Below, piece after piece: positions 1 through 8,540 of a stretch of DNA of 64,000 bases. Both the position numbers and the translations under genes were made by a program. Each line of letters starts with the position of its first letter. The first letter of the stretch is position 1. Under the pieces are notes generated by a model that was given only the letters and a program-made list of their open reading frames with translations, was not told the DNA's origin and did not search any database. Source of the stretch: Glycomyces albidus (lineage in GTDB: Bacteria; Actinomycetota; Actinomycetes; Mycobacteriales; Micromonosporaceae); the NCBI RefSeq assembly GCF_009451885.1, contig NZ_WIAO01000013.1, forward strand, positions 1 through 64,000, read 5' to 3'.

Positions 1-90
1 TACATCCGCTGGTACAACACCGAACGCATCCACACACGGCTTGAGGGCCTGACCCCGGCTGCATACCGGGCCCAGACCCTCATGGCCTAG
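1..90 (+). CDS. IS3-family transposase OrfB, C-terminal end only
   Basis: The first 30 codons are open from the window edge to a TAG. They read as the end of an IS3-family DDE integrase: YIRWYNTERIHTRLEGL, then TPAAYRAQ. This is the usual conserved tail (WYN..R.H..L...TP..Y) after the last catalytic Glu of IS3/IS150-type OrfB. The catalytic residues themselves lie outside the window, so activity cannot be judged. The stop is 80 bp from the end of glnII on the opposite strand, so an insertion event reached the 3' side of glnII. I see no clear terminal inverted repeat in the 80 bp that follow. Confidence 0.8.
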   Translation, partial: YIRWYNTERIHTRLEGLTPAAYRAQTLMA

Positions 91-170
91 CCTTCAAACA
101 CCAGTCCAACAATCGGGGACCAGTTCAATCTCCGCTGCGCCCCTCCGGTCCCGTTCCGGGGACGGTGGTG

Positions 171-1184
171 CTAGACCAGGCCCTTCTTCTCCAGGGCCGA
201 GCAGACCGTGTCGACGATCAGCCCGGTGACGAGGTAGGGGTCCATGTTCGCGTTGGGGCGGCGGTCCTCGAGGTAGCCCTTCTTGTCCTTCTCGACCTGC
301 CACGGGATGCGGATCGAGGCGCCGCGGTTGGAGACGCCGTAGGAGAACTGGGAGTAGTGGGCGGTCTCGTGGGCGCCGGTGAGGCGGTCGGCGATGCCGT
401 CGCCGTAGACGGCGATGTGCTCGGCGGCCTTCTCGCCCAGGGCCTCGCACGCGGCGATGATGGGCTCGTAGTCCTCACGCATCGCCTTGGTGGAGAAGTT
501 GGTGTGGCAGCCGGCGCCGTTCCAGTCGCCCTTGGCGGGCTTGGGGTCGATGGTCGCGGAGACGCCGAAGTCCTCGGCGGTGCGGTACAGCAGCCAGCGG
601 GCCAGCCACAGCGAGTCGGAGACCTCGAGGGCGGAGGCCGGGCCGACCTGGAACTCCCACTGGCCGGGCATGACCTCGGCGTTGATGCCGGAGATCGGCA
701 GGCCCGCGGCGAGGCAGTTGTCGAGGTGCTTCTCGACGATCTCGCGGCCGAAGATCTCGTCCGCGCCGACGCCGCAGTAGTAGCCGCCCTGCGGGGCCGG
801 GTAGCCGCCCTCGGGGAAGCCGAGCGGGCGGGAGCCGACCATGAAGGTGTACTCCTGCTCGATGCCGAACCAGGACTCCTGCGCGGCGTACTTCTCGGCG
901 GTCGCGGCCGTCTTCGCCCGGGTGTTGGACGGGTGCGGGGAGAAGTCGATGTCGAGGACCTCGCACAGGACCAGGATGTTCTCGCCGCCGCGGATCGGGT
1001 CCGGCACGACCTTGACCGGGCGCAGCACGCAGTCCGAGGCGTGGCCCTCGGCCTGGTTGGTGCTGGAGCCGTCGAAGCCCCAGATCGGCGGCTCGGCGCC
1101 GTCGGCGAGGATCTTGGTCTTGGAGCGCAGCTTGGCGGTCGGCTCGGTGCCGTCGATCCAGATGTACTCGGCTTTGATGGCCAT
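171..1184 (-). CDS. glnII: Glutamine synthetase type II (eukaryotic-type), GlnII
   Basis: Condenses glutamate and ammonia to glutamine with ATP in the cytoplasm. The 337-residue product starts MAIKAEYIWIDGTEPTAKLR and has the GS-II landmarks: FDGSSTNQAEG near the N-terminus, EQEYT, GQWEFQVG, the ATP/ammonia segment NGAGCHTNFSTKAM, and the NRGASIRIP loop near the C-terminus. This is the short decameric type, not the 12-mer GlnA. I chose the ATG at 1184 because it has AAGAAGG about 10 nt upstream and matches the family N-terminus; in-frame starts at 1205 and 1253 would add residues not found in the family. Actinomycetes usually carry GlnII besides GlnA and control it by nitrogen status. A GlnR-like site lies about 150 bp upstream. 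Confidence 0.95.
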   Translation of the reverse strand: MAIKAEYIWIDGTEPTAKLRSKTKILADGAEPPIWGFDGSSTNQAEGHASDCVLRPVKVVPDPIRGGENILVLCEVLDIDFSPHPSNTRAKTAATAEKYAAQESWFGIEQEYTFMVGSRPLGFPEGGYPAPQGGYYCGVGADEIFGREIVEKHLDNCLAAGLPISGINAEVMPGQWEFQVGPASALEVSDSLWLARWLLYRTAEDFGVSATIDPKPAKGDWNGAGCHTNFSTKAMREDYEPIIAACEALGEKAAEHIAVYGDGIADRLTGAHETAHYSQFSYGVSNRGASIRIPWQVEKDKKGYLEDRRPNANMDPYLVTGLIVDTVCSALEKKGLV

Positions 1185-1334
1185 CAGGTGGGAGCCCTTC
1201 TTCATGACGCGGTCCAGCTCGGGGGTCCGAACCGGCCGGGGGTGCCTGCTCACGCGGCGAGGCAGTGCCGATTCGAGCCGTGAGGCTGTGCTGCCACGCT
1301 CCCAGCGGGCAATTTCTCGTTCATTGATCGCGTG

Positions 1335-1350
1335 TAAACAGTCTGTTAAC
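1335..1350 (-). promoter_or_regulatory. Candidate GlnR-type nitrogen box upstream of glnII
   Basis: Two related 5-mers, TAAAC and TTAAC, are separated by 6 nt and so repeat every 11 bp on the + strand, between the divergent glnII and the secreted-protein gene. Actinobacterial GlnR sites are a/b half-sites ending in AC/AAC with 6-nt spacers, and glnII is a known GlnR target in Streptomyces. The position fits, but only one pair of half-sites is obvious, so the assignment is an inference. Confidence 0.4.
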
Positions 1351-1509
1351 CGGTGCTGTGCGTGAGCAGCGGGCTGCTGTGAGTCCGTCTCGCCCTGGGT
1401 TCGGGGAGAAAATCTGCTTCGCCCCGTATCCGCCGTCGGGCCGGTCTCGTTCTTCTAGATGCGAGCGGCGAGACCGCTCGCGCTCAGGTTGAGGACGACG
1501 GGGGAGACG

Positions 1510-2520
1510 ATGGGACGCATCGCCGGGGGCAGCGGGGAATCCCGCCGTCTCAGCGTGCTCCGGTTCCTCCTCGGCGCCGCGCTGACAGCATTCGGCTCCC
1601 TGCTCTTGGGGGCCTTCGCCATGGCCGATTCCGCTTGGGCATCAGACGATTCCGCAGCATCGCAGGGCCTTGCCGCGATGACCGACCCCCTCTCCGCAGA
1701 GGTGTCCGACATGTCGCGCCTGGCCGCGCGACTGGTCCCGCAGAACCAGCAGGGACATCGGACGCCGGCGGGACAGGGGGAGGTCACGGGGCTGGTGTCG
1801 GGCCTGTCCGAGCCGATGGGATCGCTGGTGGACGAGACGGATGAAGCCGTGGGCACGGTGCTGCCGACCGGCTCCGGACCCGGCTTGATCGACCTGGACG
1901 ACACGTCCGTCGGAGACGGCACCGCCGAAGTAGTGGCACCGCTGGTGGGAACCCTCGTGCAGGGAACGGCGTCCATTGTGGACCGCCCGGCCCCGGTGGT
2001 GTCCGGTGTCTATGAGACTGTCGCGCCCCCGACCGACCCGGTCGGCGACCTGGCGCGACTGGTGACCGATGGCCTGCGTCTCGGCGACGCGACGACGCCC
2101 GGGAGCGTCCTCGCCGCTGCCGCAGGACAGCCGAGCTTCACCGCACTTGCGGCGAACGCCGACTCCAGCGAGGTGGTGGCGGCGCTCCGAGGAGCGCACA
2201 CTGGCCGGCCGGCCGCCGCCTTCGAGTGCTCCGCTGAAGAACAGCGGGGGACGGACCGGTCCGGGATCGACGAGGTGCGCGGCGTGCCGCACACCGCGGC
2301 CGAGCCGTGGGGGTACCACGGCCCCGCCCTTCCCGACCTGAAGATCATCCCCGGTGGAGCCACTGGCTCGACCGCCGGTATCAGCGTCGACAGCGGTTGC
2401 AACGCTGTCTGCGTCTCCCCGTGCGCCGCGGGGGAAGAGGTGTCACTCTCCCGCACGGTGATCGGGGACTTGGGGCGGCCGTTGGACCGCGCCGCCGAGC
2501 TGTCCGTCGCCCCAGACTAG
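1510..2520 (+). CDS. Secreted protein of unknown function, Ser/Val/Gly-rich
   Basis: I do not recognise the family. The 336-residue product has a Sec-type signal peptide: basic RR at residues 13–14, a hydrophobic stretch at about 17–41 (FLLGAALTAFGSLLLGAFAM) and a probable cut after SAWA near residue 46. The mature part is low in complexity and rich in Gly, Val, Ser, Thr and Pro. It has no membrane anchor. Near the C-terminus lies a small Cys cluster, SGCNAVCVSPCAAG. I chose the ATG at 1510, after GGGGAG, over one 51 bp upstream because it puts the basic n-region close to the hydrophobic core. It lies 200 bp upstream of the chaplin-like genes and on the same strand, so it may be another cell-surface component, but nothing in the sequence shows this directly. 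Confidence 0.65.
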   Translation: MGRIAGGSGESRRLSVLRFLLGAALTAFGSLLLGAFAMADSAWASDDSAASQGLAAMTDPLSAEVSDMSRLAARLVPQNQQGHRTPAGQGEVTGLVSGLSEPMGSLVDETDEAVGTVLPTGSGPGLIDLDDTSVGDGTAEVVAPLVGTLVQGTASIVDRPAPVVSGVYETVAPPTDPVGDLARLVTDGLRLGDATTPGSVLAAAAGQPSFTALAANADSSEVVAALRGAHTGRPAAAFECSAEEQRGTDRSGIDEVRGVPHTAAEPWGYHGPALPDLKIIPGGATGSTAGISVDSGCNAVCVSPCAAGEEVSLSRTVIGDLGRPLDRAAELSVAPD

Positions 2521-2719
2521 CGCCACCGCGCGTCGGCGCGCGGGGAGCGAAGTCCGCCTTCGCATCTCCCTCCGGTTCAGTGCTCGGGATTCAGACCCCC
2601 GGTGCCCTCCGGCGCGCCGACGCGCGGCCAGGCCTTCGCCGCCGCCTCCCTGAGAGGCCCGGCAATCCGATGAGCCGCCCGCACGATCGGGCGCACAATC
2701 CAGAAGGAAACCGCATCTC

Positions 2720-3088
2720 ATGCGCAAGGTTCTCACCGTCGCGGCTGTCGCCGCCGGCGCCGCCGCCCTGTCGGCAGCGCCCGCGACGGCCGCCGGCAAC
2801 AACTCCGGCATCACCGCCGGGGAGGTCAGCCTGGTCAACGTCGACGCGTCCAGCCTGGCCCACTGGCAGATCTGCGGCCAGAACATCCTGACCCAGTCCA
2901 TCGGCCAGGTCTGCGACAACCGCGACCACATCGGTCCCGGCCCGCAGTCCGGCGTGTGGGCCGGTGACGCCGCGCTCGGCAACATCGACCTCTCGGACGC
3001 GCTGCACTGGCAGATCTGCGGCCAGAACATCGCCGTCGCGCCGTCGCTGCACCAGCAGTGCCTCAACTACGACCACCTGAACGAGTAG
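2720..3088 (+). CDS. Small secreted chaplin-like repeat protein 1
   Basis: 122 residues. The signal peptide (MRKVLTVAAVAAGAAALSAA) probably cuts after PATA near residue 25. The mature part is two copies of a unit of about 46 residues: [N/Q]SG(V/I)xAG...(L/I)xNxDxSxxxHWQICGQN....[I/L].Q.C.N.DH. Each unit has two Cys, spaced C-X12-C and C-X13-C. The order Gly-Val-x-x-Gly, a polar/aliphatic stretch, then CG.N...(F)G..C.N resembles the Streptomyces chaplin domain (GVLSGN...VNVCGN...FGN.C.N), whose Cys are 17 apart. AAGGAAA precedes the ATG. It is the first of four related genes on one strand. The chaplin link is my inference from pattern; a surface-active or aggregating coat protein would fit. 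Confidence 0.8.
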   Translation: MRKVLTVAAVAAGAAALSAAPATAAGNNSGITAGEVSLVNVDASSLAHWQICGQNILTQSIGQVCDNRDHIGPGPQSGVWAGDAALGNIDLSDALHWQICGQNIAVAPSLHQQCLNYDHLNE

Positions 3089-3166
3089 ACCTCCCTGGCC
3101 GGGCCGTCCGCCGAGGACGGCTCGTCAAGCGGGACAACAGGAAACCAAGAAACGGGGAAAGAAACA

Positions 3167-3544
3167 ATGCGCAAGGCTCTCATCGTCACCGCCGCCGCCG
3201 CCGGGGCGATCGCCGCCGTCGGCTCCGCCGGCTCCGCCATGGCCCAGAACTCGGGCGTGTGGGCCGCGGACGCCGCGCTGATCAACGCCGACGCCTCCAG
3301 CCTGGCCCACTGGCAGATCTGCGGCCAGAACGTGCTCGCCACGTCGTTCGGCCAGGTCTGCGACAACCGCGACCACATCGGCTCGGGCCCGCAGTCCGGC
3401 GTGTGGGCGGCCGGTCCGGCGCTCGCCAACCTGGACGCCTCCAGTGCGCTGCACTGGCAGATCTGCGGCCAGAACATCGCCGTGTCGCCGTCGCTCGAGC
3501 AGGTCTGCAAGAACTACGACCACGTCACCCACGCGGCGGAGTAA
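3167..3544 (+). CDS. Small secreted chaplin-like repeat protein 2
   Basis: 125 residues with a signal peptide (MRKALIVTAAAAGAIAAVGS) and a probable AMA|QNSG cut near residue 27. The mature part holds two repeats that are closer to each other than in protein 1: QNSGVWAADAALINADAS then HWQICGQN and FGQVCDNRDHIGSG, followed by QSGVWAAGPALANLDAS then HWQICGQN and LEQVCKNYDHV. Cys spacing is 12 in the first repeat and 13 in the second. The four Cys could form two intra-repeat disulphides. It starts 78 bp after protein 1, with GGGAAAG ahead of the ATG, so one transcript is likely. There is no sorting signal or C-terminal membrane anchor, so release or assembly on the surface is expected. Confidence 0.8.
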   Translation: MRKALIVTAAAAGAIAAVGSAGSAMAQNSGVWAADAALINADASSLAHWQICGQNVLATSFGQVCDNRDHIGSGPQSGVWAAGPALANLDASSALHWQICGQNIAVSPSLEQVCKNYDHVTHAAE

Positions 3545-3638
3545 ACCGGCCGCAGGGGCGAGCCCCGGGCAGCGCCGAGCCAAGGCTCGCGGCTGTCAAG
3601 CGGAGGCCCGTCCCGCCCGCAACGAAAGGAACCATCAG

Positions 3639-4049
3639 ATGCGCAAGGTACTTGCCGTCACCGCCGCCGCTGCCGGCGCGATCGCCGCCCTCGGCGCGGC
3701 GTCGCCCGCCATGGCCCAGAACTCGGGCGTGTGGGCCGGGAGCCCCTCGCTGATCAACGCCGACGCCTCGAGCCTGGCGCACTGGCAGATCTGCGGCCAG
3801 AACATCCTGGCCAACTCGTACGGCCAGGTCTGCGACAACCGCGACCACATCGGCTCGGGCCAGAACTCGGGCGTGTGGGCCGGGAGCCCGTCGCTGGTCA
3901 ACGCCGACGCCTCCAGTGCCCTGCACTGGCAGATCTGCGGCCAGAACGTGCTCGCCACGTCGTTCGGACAGGTCTGCGACAACCGCGACCACATCTCCGA
4001 GGACGAACGCGACCGGCACGACAAGGGCGCCGACCAAGGCGACTACTAG
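3639..4049 (+). CDS. Small secreted chaplin-like repeat protein 3
   Basis: 136 residues with a signal peptide ending in SPAMA and mature start QNSGVWAGS. Its two repeats are the most alike of the set (SGVWAGSPSL.NADASS, HWQICGQN, FGQVCDNRDHI), both with C-X12-C, which suggests recent duplication or gene conversion. After the second repeat it has a charged tail, SEDERDRHDKGADQGDY, that the two upstream paralogues lack. The ATG at 3639 follows AAAGGAA. A longer reading upstream overlaps the previous gene's end and has no signal peptide, so I rejected it. It is probably co-transcribed with its neighbours (94 bp after gene 2, 42 bp before gene 4). Confidence 0.8.
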   Translation: MRKVLAVTAAAAGAIAALGAASPAMAQNSGVWAGSPSLINADASSLAHWQICGQNILANSYGQVCDNRDHIGSGQNSGVWAGSPSLVNADASSALHWQICGQNVLATSFGQVCDNRDHISEDERDRHDKGADQGDY

Positions 4050-4091
4050 ACCGTTCATCGCCCGTACGCGGGCGAGAAGGGGTAGAGGCAC

Positions 4092-4583
4092 ATGCGCAAC
4101 ACCACCATGGCGGCGGTTTCGGCCGCCGCGGCAGCAGCCGCATTCTCGGGAGACGCCGCCCAGGCGTCCACTCCCGACTGGTTGACGCTCGCCGCCGTGG
4201 AGACCGGGCACGACTCGGTCCTACCCAGTGTCTGCGAGACCGGAACACCCGGTGCGATCACCGGCCCGGCCTGCGACACCGTTCTCGGATCGCTTTCGGC
4301 GAACGAGTGGACGGGCGCGCCCCTGCCGGAGCTCCACGAGAGCGACGGCGGCGTCAGGCTCGTCGACATCGACCTGCGGAACTTCGCCACCTGGAAGGTC
4401 TGCGGGGTCGCGGTCGGCGCCTCCACCCGAGGCGCGCACTGCGACAACTCGATACAGGACCAGGAGGAGCCGGTGAACGCCGAACGCGGGAACGCGCTGG
4501 TGAACGCCGACGCCACCGGAGCCCTCCAATGGTCCGTCTGCGGTGTCTCGGTCGGCGAGGTGATCGTCGTGCCCTACTGCTGA
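4092..4583 (+). CDS. Divergent secreted protein with three C-X12-C units; 3' end amplified downstream
   Basis: 163 residues with a short signal peptide (AAVSAAAAAAAFSGDAAQAS). The mature chain keeps the Cys spacing of the three upstream proteins in three units: VCETG...PACDT, KVCGVAVGASTRGAHCDN and SVCGVSVGEVIVVPYC, each with exactly 12 residues between Cys. The words LVDIDLRNFATWKVCG and LVNADATGALQWSVCG match the NADASS..HWQICG core of the paralogues. Otherwise it has diverged. GAAGGGG precedes the ATG. The last 40 codons or so, from a CAGGAGGAG stretch to the stop, are the template of a tandem repeat that continues for almost 700 bp, so the original 3' end and terminator have been pushed apart. 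Confidence 0.75.
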   Translation: MRNTTMAAVSAAAAAAAFSGDAAQASTPDWLTLAAVETGHDSVLPSVCETGTPGAITGPACDTVLGSLSANEWTGAPLPELHESDGGVRLVDIDLRNFATWKVCGVAVGASTRGAHCDNSIQDQEEPVNAERGNALVNADATGALQWSVCGVSVGEVIVVPYC

Positions 4584-5268
4584 ACATGACCGCTGGGGAT
4601 CAGGAGGAGCCGGTGGCCGGTGCGGGAACGCGCTGGTGAACGCCGAAGCCGCCGGAACCGACGATCCCCCCCAACTCGATCGGCGAATCCGTCGTCGATC
4701 CCCACCGAGCAGGCAAGACCGCTGCGAACCAGGAGGAGCCGGTGAACGCCGAACGCGGGAACGCGCTGGTGAACGCCGAAGCTGCCGGAACCTCCACCGG
4801 TCCGCGAGCGGTGCCCCGATCGGCGGGGCCGATGACGAGCTGTACTGCTGAACGGGATCGCTGCGAACCAGGAGGAGCCGGTGAACGCCGAACGCGGGAA
4901 CGCGCTGGTGAACGCCGAAGCTGCCGGAACCTCCACCGGTCCGCGAGCGGTGCCCCGATCGGCGGGGCCGATGACGAGCTGTACTGCTGAACGGGATCGC
5001 TGCGAACCAGGAGGAGCCGGTGAACGCCGAACGCGGGAACGCGCTGGTGAACGCCGAAGCTGCCGGAACCTCCACCGGTCCGCGAGCGGTGCCCCGATCG
5101 GCGGGGCCGATGACGAGCTGTACTGCTGAACGGGACCGCCGCGAACCAGGAGGAGCCGGTGAACGCCGAACGCGGGAACGCGCTGGTGAACGCCGAAGCT
5201 GCCGGAACCTCCACCGGTCCGCGAGCGATGCCCCGATCAGCGGGGCGAACGTCGAGCCCCACAACTGA
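4461..5268 (+). repeat. Tandem repeat: six copies of the gene 3' end, mostly 139 bp
   Basis: Copies begin with CAGGAGGAGCCGGTG at 4461 (inside the gene), 4601, 4730, 4869, 5008 and 5147; the array ends at 5268. Spacings are 140, 129, 139, 139 and 139 bp. Copies 3–5 are almost identical, copy 2 is scrambled, and copy 6 diverges after its first two-thirds. Relative to the in-gene copy, the extra copies have lost one base in the segment that encodes LQWSVCG. Because 139 is not a multiple of 3, each copy also shifts frame against the next. Each copy contains AGGAGG followed 5 nt later by GTG, and from that GTG an 82-codon frame runs through the next copy to a stop (ending LYC in most). In the gene the same bases encode QEEPV. 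I read the array as decayed duplications; translation is possible but unproven. Confidence 0.9.
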
Positions 5269-5286
5269 GTGAGACCTTCATACCCA

Positions 5287-5318
5287 AGCGGCCGGAGTCC
5301 CATCGGACTCCGGCCGCT
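5287..5318 (+). terminator. Intrinsic-type terminator after the repeat array
   Basis: Perfect 14-bp stem AGCGGCCGGAGTCC / GGACTCCGGCCGCT with loop CATC. It is the first strong hairpin after the chaplin-like genes and lies beyond the repeat array, so a transcript from 2.7 kb would run through the repeats to here. It also faces the end of the fucosidase gene on the other strand. Confidence 0.75.
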
Positions 5319-5356
5319 CCCCTGTGTCCAAGGGCCGCTTGCGGTCTCAGTGCCGG

Positions 5357-7657
5357 TCAGAGCTCAGGCGTCCACGGGGTGCCTGCCGCGAGGGCCACCC
5401 GGCGGCCCAGCACCCGCACCTTCGTGTCCACACTGGAGACGAGGACGAGGTCCGTCACGGCCCCGCCGCGCCAGGCCAGCCGCTCCACCGTCACGCCGCC
5501 GCGGGCGCGCAGGCCCCGGACCTCGCCGTCGGGCCAGGCGCTCGGCAGCGCCGGCAGCAGCTCGATGACCGGCTCGCCGTCGACGGTGCGGTGCGACTGC
5601 ACGAGCATCTCGGCGATCGCCGCGGTGGTGCCGAAGTTCCCGTCGATCTGGAACGGCGGGTGCGCGCACAGCAGCGAGGTGTAGACGCCGCCGTCCGCGT
5701 ACTCGGTGCCCGCGCCGCGGAAGCCCACCGGTGTCAGAAACTCCCCGAGCAGCCGGTGCGCCCGGTCGCCGTCCCCCAGCCGGGCCCAGAGCGCGGTCTT
5801 CCACGCGAGCGACCAGCCGGTCCCGGCGTCGCCGCGCGCTTCGAGGCTCTTGCGGGCCGCGTCGAGCAGCTCGGGGGAGTCGGCGAACGAGTCACCCGGG
5901 AACACGCCGTACAGGTGGGAGACGTGCCGGTGGTGCGGCTCGGCCTCTTCGCGCTCGGCCGCCCATTCGAGGATCCGGCCGTCGGCGCCGATCTTGGGGC
6001 CGGCCAGGCGGGGCAGCGCCTCCTGGATGCCCTTGACGAGCTTGAGGTCCTCGCCGTGGAGGGTCTCGGCCACGACGTCGGCGGCTTCGACGACGAACGC
6101 GAACAGCTCGCGCACGAGCGCCGCGTCCATCCCGGTGGACTCGTCGATCGCCGAGTTCCCTTCGGGCGTGCGGAACTCGTTCTCAGGGCTCGACGCCGGG
6201 TTGGTGACCAGCGTGCCGTCGCCGCCTTCGGAGAGACGGTCGAACGCGAAGCGCGCGGCCCCGAGGACCAGGGGGAGCCGGTCCGCGAGGAACTCCTCGT
6301 CGCGGCCGAAGCGCCAGTGCTCGGCGATGTGCATGGCGAGCCAGAGCCCGCCCATCGGCCACGCCTGCCAGCAGGCGCGCCCGTCGACCGGGGTGGTGAG
6401 GCGCCAGTAGTCGGTGTTGTGGTGGCAGCACCAGCCGCCCGCGTCGTAGAGGCGACGCGCGGTCTCGGCGCCCGTGGCGGCCAGGCCCTCGACGAGGTCG
6501 AACAGGGGCTCGTGGAACTCCGGCAGGCCGCAGGTCTCGGCGGGCCAGTAGTTCATCTCGACGTTGATGTTGGTGGTGTAGTCGCAGTTCCACGGCGGCG
6601 TGACCAGGTCGTTCCAGATGCCCTGGAGGTTCGCGGCCTGCGTGCCCGGCCGCGAGGACGCGGCCAGGAGATAGCGGCCGAACTGGAACGCGAGGACGGC
6701 GAGGTGCTCGTCCGGTTCGCCGGAGGCGCGGCGCCGCAGCCGGTCGGCGGTGGACAGCTCGTCCACAGGGGACTGCGTGAACGAAGCGGCGCCCGCCGCT
6801 TCGGGCGGCTCTGCATCGAGCCGGAGTCCGACGCGGTCCATCACGGCCCGGTGCGCCGCGAGGTGGTCGTCGAAGAGCGCCTGCCAGCCGCTCTCGGCCG
6901 CGCGCCGGGCGTCGGTCTGCGCCCGGTCGAGGGCGGCCTGCTCGTCGAAGTCCGAGTGGAGCGCGAGGAAGACCTCGATCTCTCGGCAGCCGGTGAACCG
7001 GTGGCCGGCGTCTGCGGCGGCAACGCCGCCGTCGCAGCGGACGCTCGCGGTGAGGCCGAGCCGGCGCACGCCCTCGGCGGACGAGTAGTCGGGTCCGCCG
7101 TTCTTGTGGACGGTCACGGGGGCGCGGCCGGTGAAGCGCAGCTCGCCGGTCCCGGCGTCGGCGCCGGCCTCCGCGGATCCGCCCTCGTGCGGCCAGTGGA
7201 ACTCCAGGTCGAGGTCGAAGGGCTCCTCGGCGCTCCACCGGATCGCGATGACGCCGTAGGCGACCGACGCGAACGCCTCCTGGCGGACGAGGCCGCGCAC
7301 GGTGGTCGCGACGCCGTCGCGGAGGTCGAGCTCGCGCCGCTCGAGAGGAGCGTCGGAGTGGACCGCGGTGAACGCGCCGGCGGGCTGGTACGCCTGGGTG
7401 CTCGGGCCCTGGAGGCGGGTGATGAGCTGGTCGGCGGCGAAGTACTCGCCGCGGCGCACCAACTCGGCCGCTTCGGCGGCGATGCCCTCAACCCCGTCGG
7501 GGACGCCCTGATTGCCGTCGCCCGACCAGAAGCCGTCCTCGTTGAGTTCGATCCGGTCCCCGACCAGCATCGCCCCGACGCGTCCGTTTCCGAGCGGGAG
7601 GCCCTCGTGCCAGGCGTCGGCCGGTCTGTCATAGCTCAGCTTCAATGCTCGCGACAT
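5357..7657 (-). CDS. GH95 alpha-L-fucosidase (or related GH95 alpha-L-galactosidase)
   Basis: Hydrolyses terminal alpha-linked L-fucose (or L-galactose) from glycans by inversion. The 766-residue protein opens with the family signature [17 protein letters not shown]. The catalytic (alpha/alpha)6 domain shows [19 protein letters not shown], holding the two Asn that activate the water, then [10 protein letters not shown] with the likely general acid Glu, and PFQIDGNFG with the conserved Asp. The N-terminal beta-sandwich occupies roughly residues 1–270 and a short C-terminal beta domain closes the chain. There is no signal peptide, so it probably acts inside on imported oligosaccharides. It stands alone, with no fucose pathway genes next to it. 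A 12-bp palindrome sits just upstream of the start. Confidence 0.92.
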   Translation of the reverse strand: MSRALKLSYDRPADAWHEGLPLGNGRVGAMLVGDRIELNEDGFWSGDGNQGVPDGVEGIAAEAAELVRRGEYFAADQLITRLQGPSTQAYQPAGAFTAVHSDAPLERRELDLRDGVATTVRGLVRQEAFASVAYGVIAIRWSAEEPFDLDLEFHWPHEGGSAEAGADAGTGELRFTGRAPVTVHKNGGPDYSSAEGVRRLGLTASVRCDGGVAAADAGHRFTGCREIEVFLALHSDFDEQAALDRAQTDARRAAESGWQALFDDHLAAHRAVMDRVGLRLDAEPPEAAGAASFTQSPVDELSTADRLRRRASGEPDEHLAVLAFQFGRYLLAASSRPGTQAANLQGIWNDLVTPPWNCDYTTNINVEMNYWPAETCGLPEFHEPLFDLVEGLAATGAETARRLYDAGGWCCHHNTDYWRLTTPVDGRACWQAWPMGGLWLAMHIAEHWRFGRDEEFLADRLPLVLGAARFAFDRLSEGGDGTLVTNPASSPENEFRTPEGNSAIDESTGMDAALVRELFAFVVEAADVVAETLHGEDLKLVKGIQEALPRLAGPKIGADGRILEWAAEREEAEPHHRHVSHLYGVFPGDSFADSPELLDAARKSLEARGDAGTGWSLAWKTALWARLGDGDRAHRLLGEFLTPVGFRGAGTEYADGGVYTSLLCAHPPFQIDGNFGTTAAIAEMLVQSHRTVDGEPVIELLPALPSAWPDGEVRGLRARGGVTVERLAWRGGAVTDLVLVSSVDTKVRVLGRRVALAAGTPWTPEL

Positions 7658-7663
7658 GCCGAT

Positions 7664-7675
7664 ATCCTATAGGAT
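7664..7675 (-). promoter_or_regulatory. Palindrome ATCCTATAGGAT immediately upstream of the GH95 gene
   Basis: A perfect 12-bp palindrome lies 7 nt ahead of the ATG, overlapping the AGGAT that would act as ribosome binding site and a TATAGGAT stretch that could be a -10 element. A repressor bound here would block both. The family of regulator cannot be told from the site. Confidence 0.45.
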
Positions 7676-7820
7676 CCACGCGTCAGGCGCGCTCGGCCGG
7701 GCTGCGGTTCGTTATTCATTCGTGTCGCAACCTGCGGTGCCCGCTGCGCGTTAAAGTACTGCCCATCTCGAATCCGGCACATTCGATCCATATCGCAACG
7801 ATCGAACGAGAGCAATCAAC

Positions 7821-8522
7821 GTGGAACTCAAGCAATCCATCAAGACCGTCGGCGCATTCGGCGTCACCGCCGCCGCCGGTCTGCTCGGCTCAATCGCGCT
7901 CGCTTCGCCGGCCCAGGCAGCGGTCGCGACGATCCCGATCAACGACGGCAACGTGCCCACGACCGCCGCGGAGTTCGGCGACCAGAGCTGCGACCAGGTC
8001 CCCGACGACATCGCCGCCACCGAGGACGGCTGGGTGTTCGTGCTCCCGGCCGCCGCGGGCGCCGAGGGCAACTTCATCTCGGTCACGGCGACCTTCGAAG
8101 ACGCCGAAGGCGACGAGCACGTGCTCACCACCGATGAGGACGGCGGCATCGTCTCCGGCTCCGGCGACAACAAGGCGTACATCATCACGCCCGCCGGCTG
8201 GACGCTCGTGGACGCCGAAGCCGAGGTCAACGACCCCGACGAAGGCGCCCAGTTCAACTTGACGCACACCTGCCCCGGCGAGCCCGGCGAAGAGCCGTCG
8301 AGCCCCGGCGAGGAGCCCTCGTCCCCGTCCGAGGAGCCGACCTCGCCCGGTGACGGTTCGAGCCAGCCCGGCGAGGAGACGACCTCTCCCACCGCCGGCG
8401 GCCAGCTCCCGACCACCGGCACCCCGCTGACGATCGCGATCGTCTCGGCCGCGGCCCTGGCCGCGGGCGGTGCCGCGCTGTACCTGATCCAGCGCCGCCG
8501 CCGCGAGGCCCAGAACTGGTAA
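7821..8522 (+). CDS. LPxTG-anchored surface protein A
   Basis: 233 residues. Signal peptide to about residue 33 (ASPAQA|AVA). An ectodomain of about 120 residues follows, with two Cys (DQSCDQVP and THTCPG) and the words [28 protein letters not shown]. Then come a Pro/Ser/Glu linker ([14 protein letters not shown]) and a sortase signal: LPTTG at about 201–205, a hydrophobic helix and an RRRRE tail. A housekeeping sortase would cut T|G and attach it to the wall; no sortase gene is in the window. The start (ATG, MELKQSIK) follows GAGAG. A paralogue with the same ectodomain lies next door. The ectodomain's function is unknown to me. Confidence 0.85.
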   Translation: MELKQSIKTVGAFGVTAAAGLLGSIALASPAQAAVATIPINDGNVPTTAAEFGDQSCDQVPDDIAATEDGWVFVLPAAAGAEGNFISVTATFEDAEGDEHVLTTDEDGGIVSGSGDNKAYIITPAGWTLVDAEAEVNDPDEGAQFNLTHTCPGEPGEEPSSPGEEPSSPSEEPTSPGDGSSQPGEETTSPTAGGQLPTTGTPLTIAIVSAAALAAGGAALYLIQRRRREAQNW

Positions 8523-8540
8523 GGCGCGAAGCGCTTCAGA

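Noticed and set aside
2720-4049. Rodlins as the identity of the small secreted proteins
   Set aside because: Rodlins lack the paired Cys and the HWQICGQN-type core; the order of conserved residues is closer to chaplins.
4461-5268. CRISPR array
   Set aside because: Copies are 139 bp with no alternation of short repeats and unique spacers, and they derive from the end of the adjacent gene.
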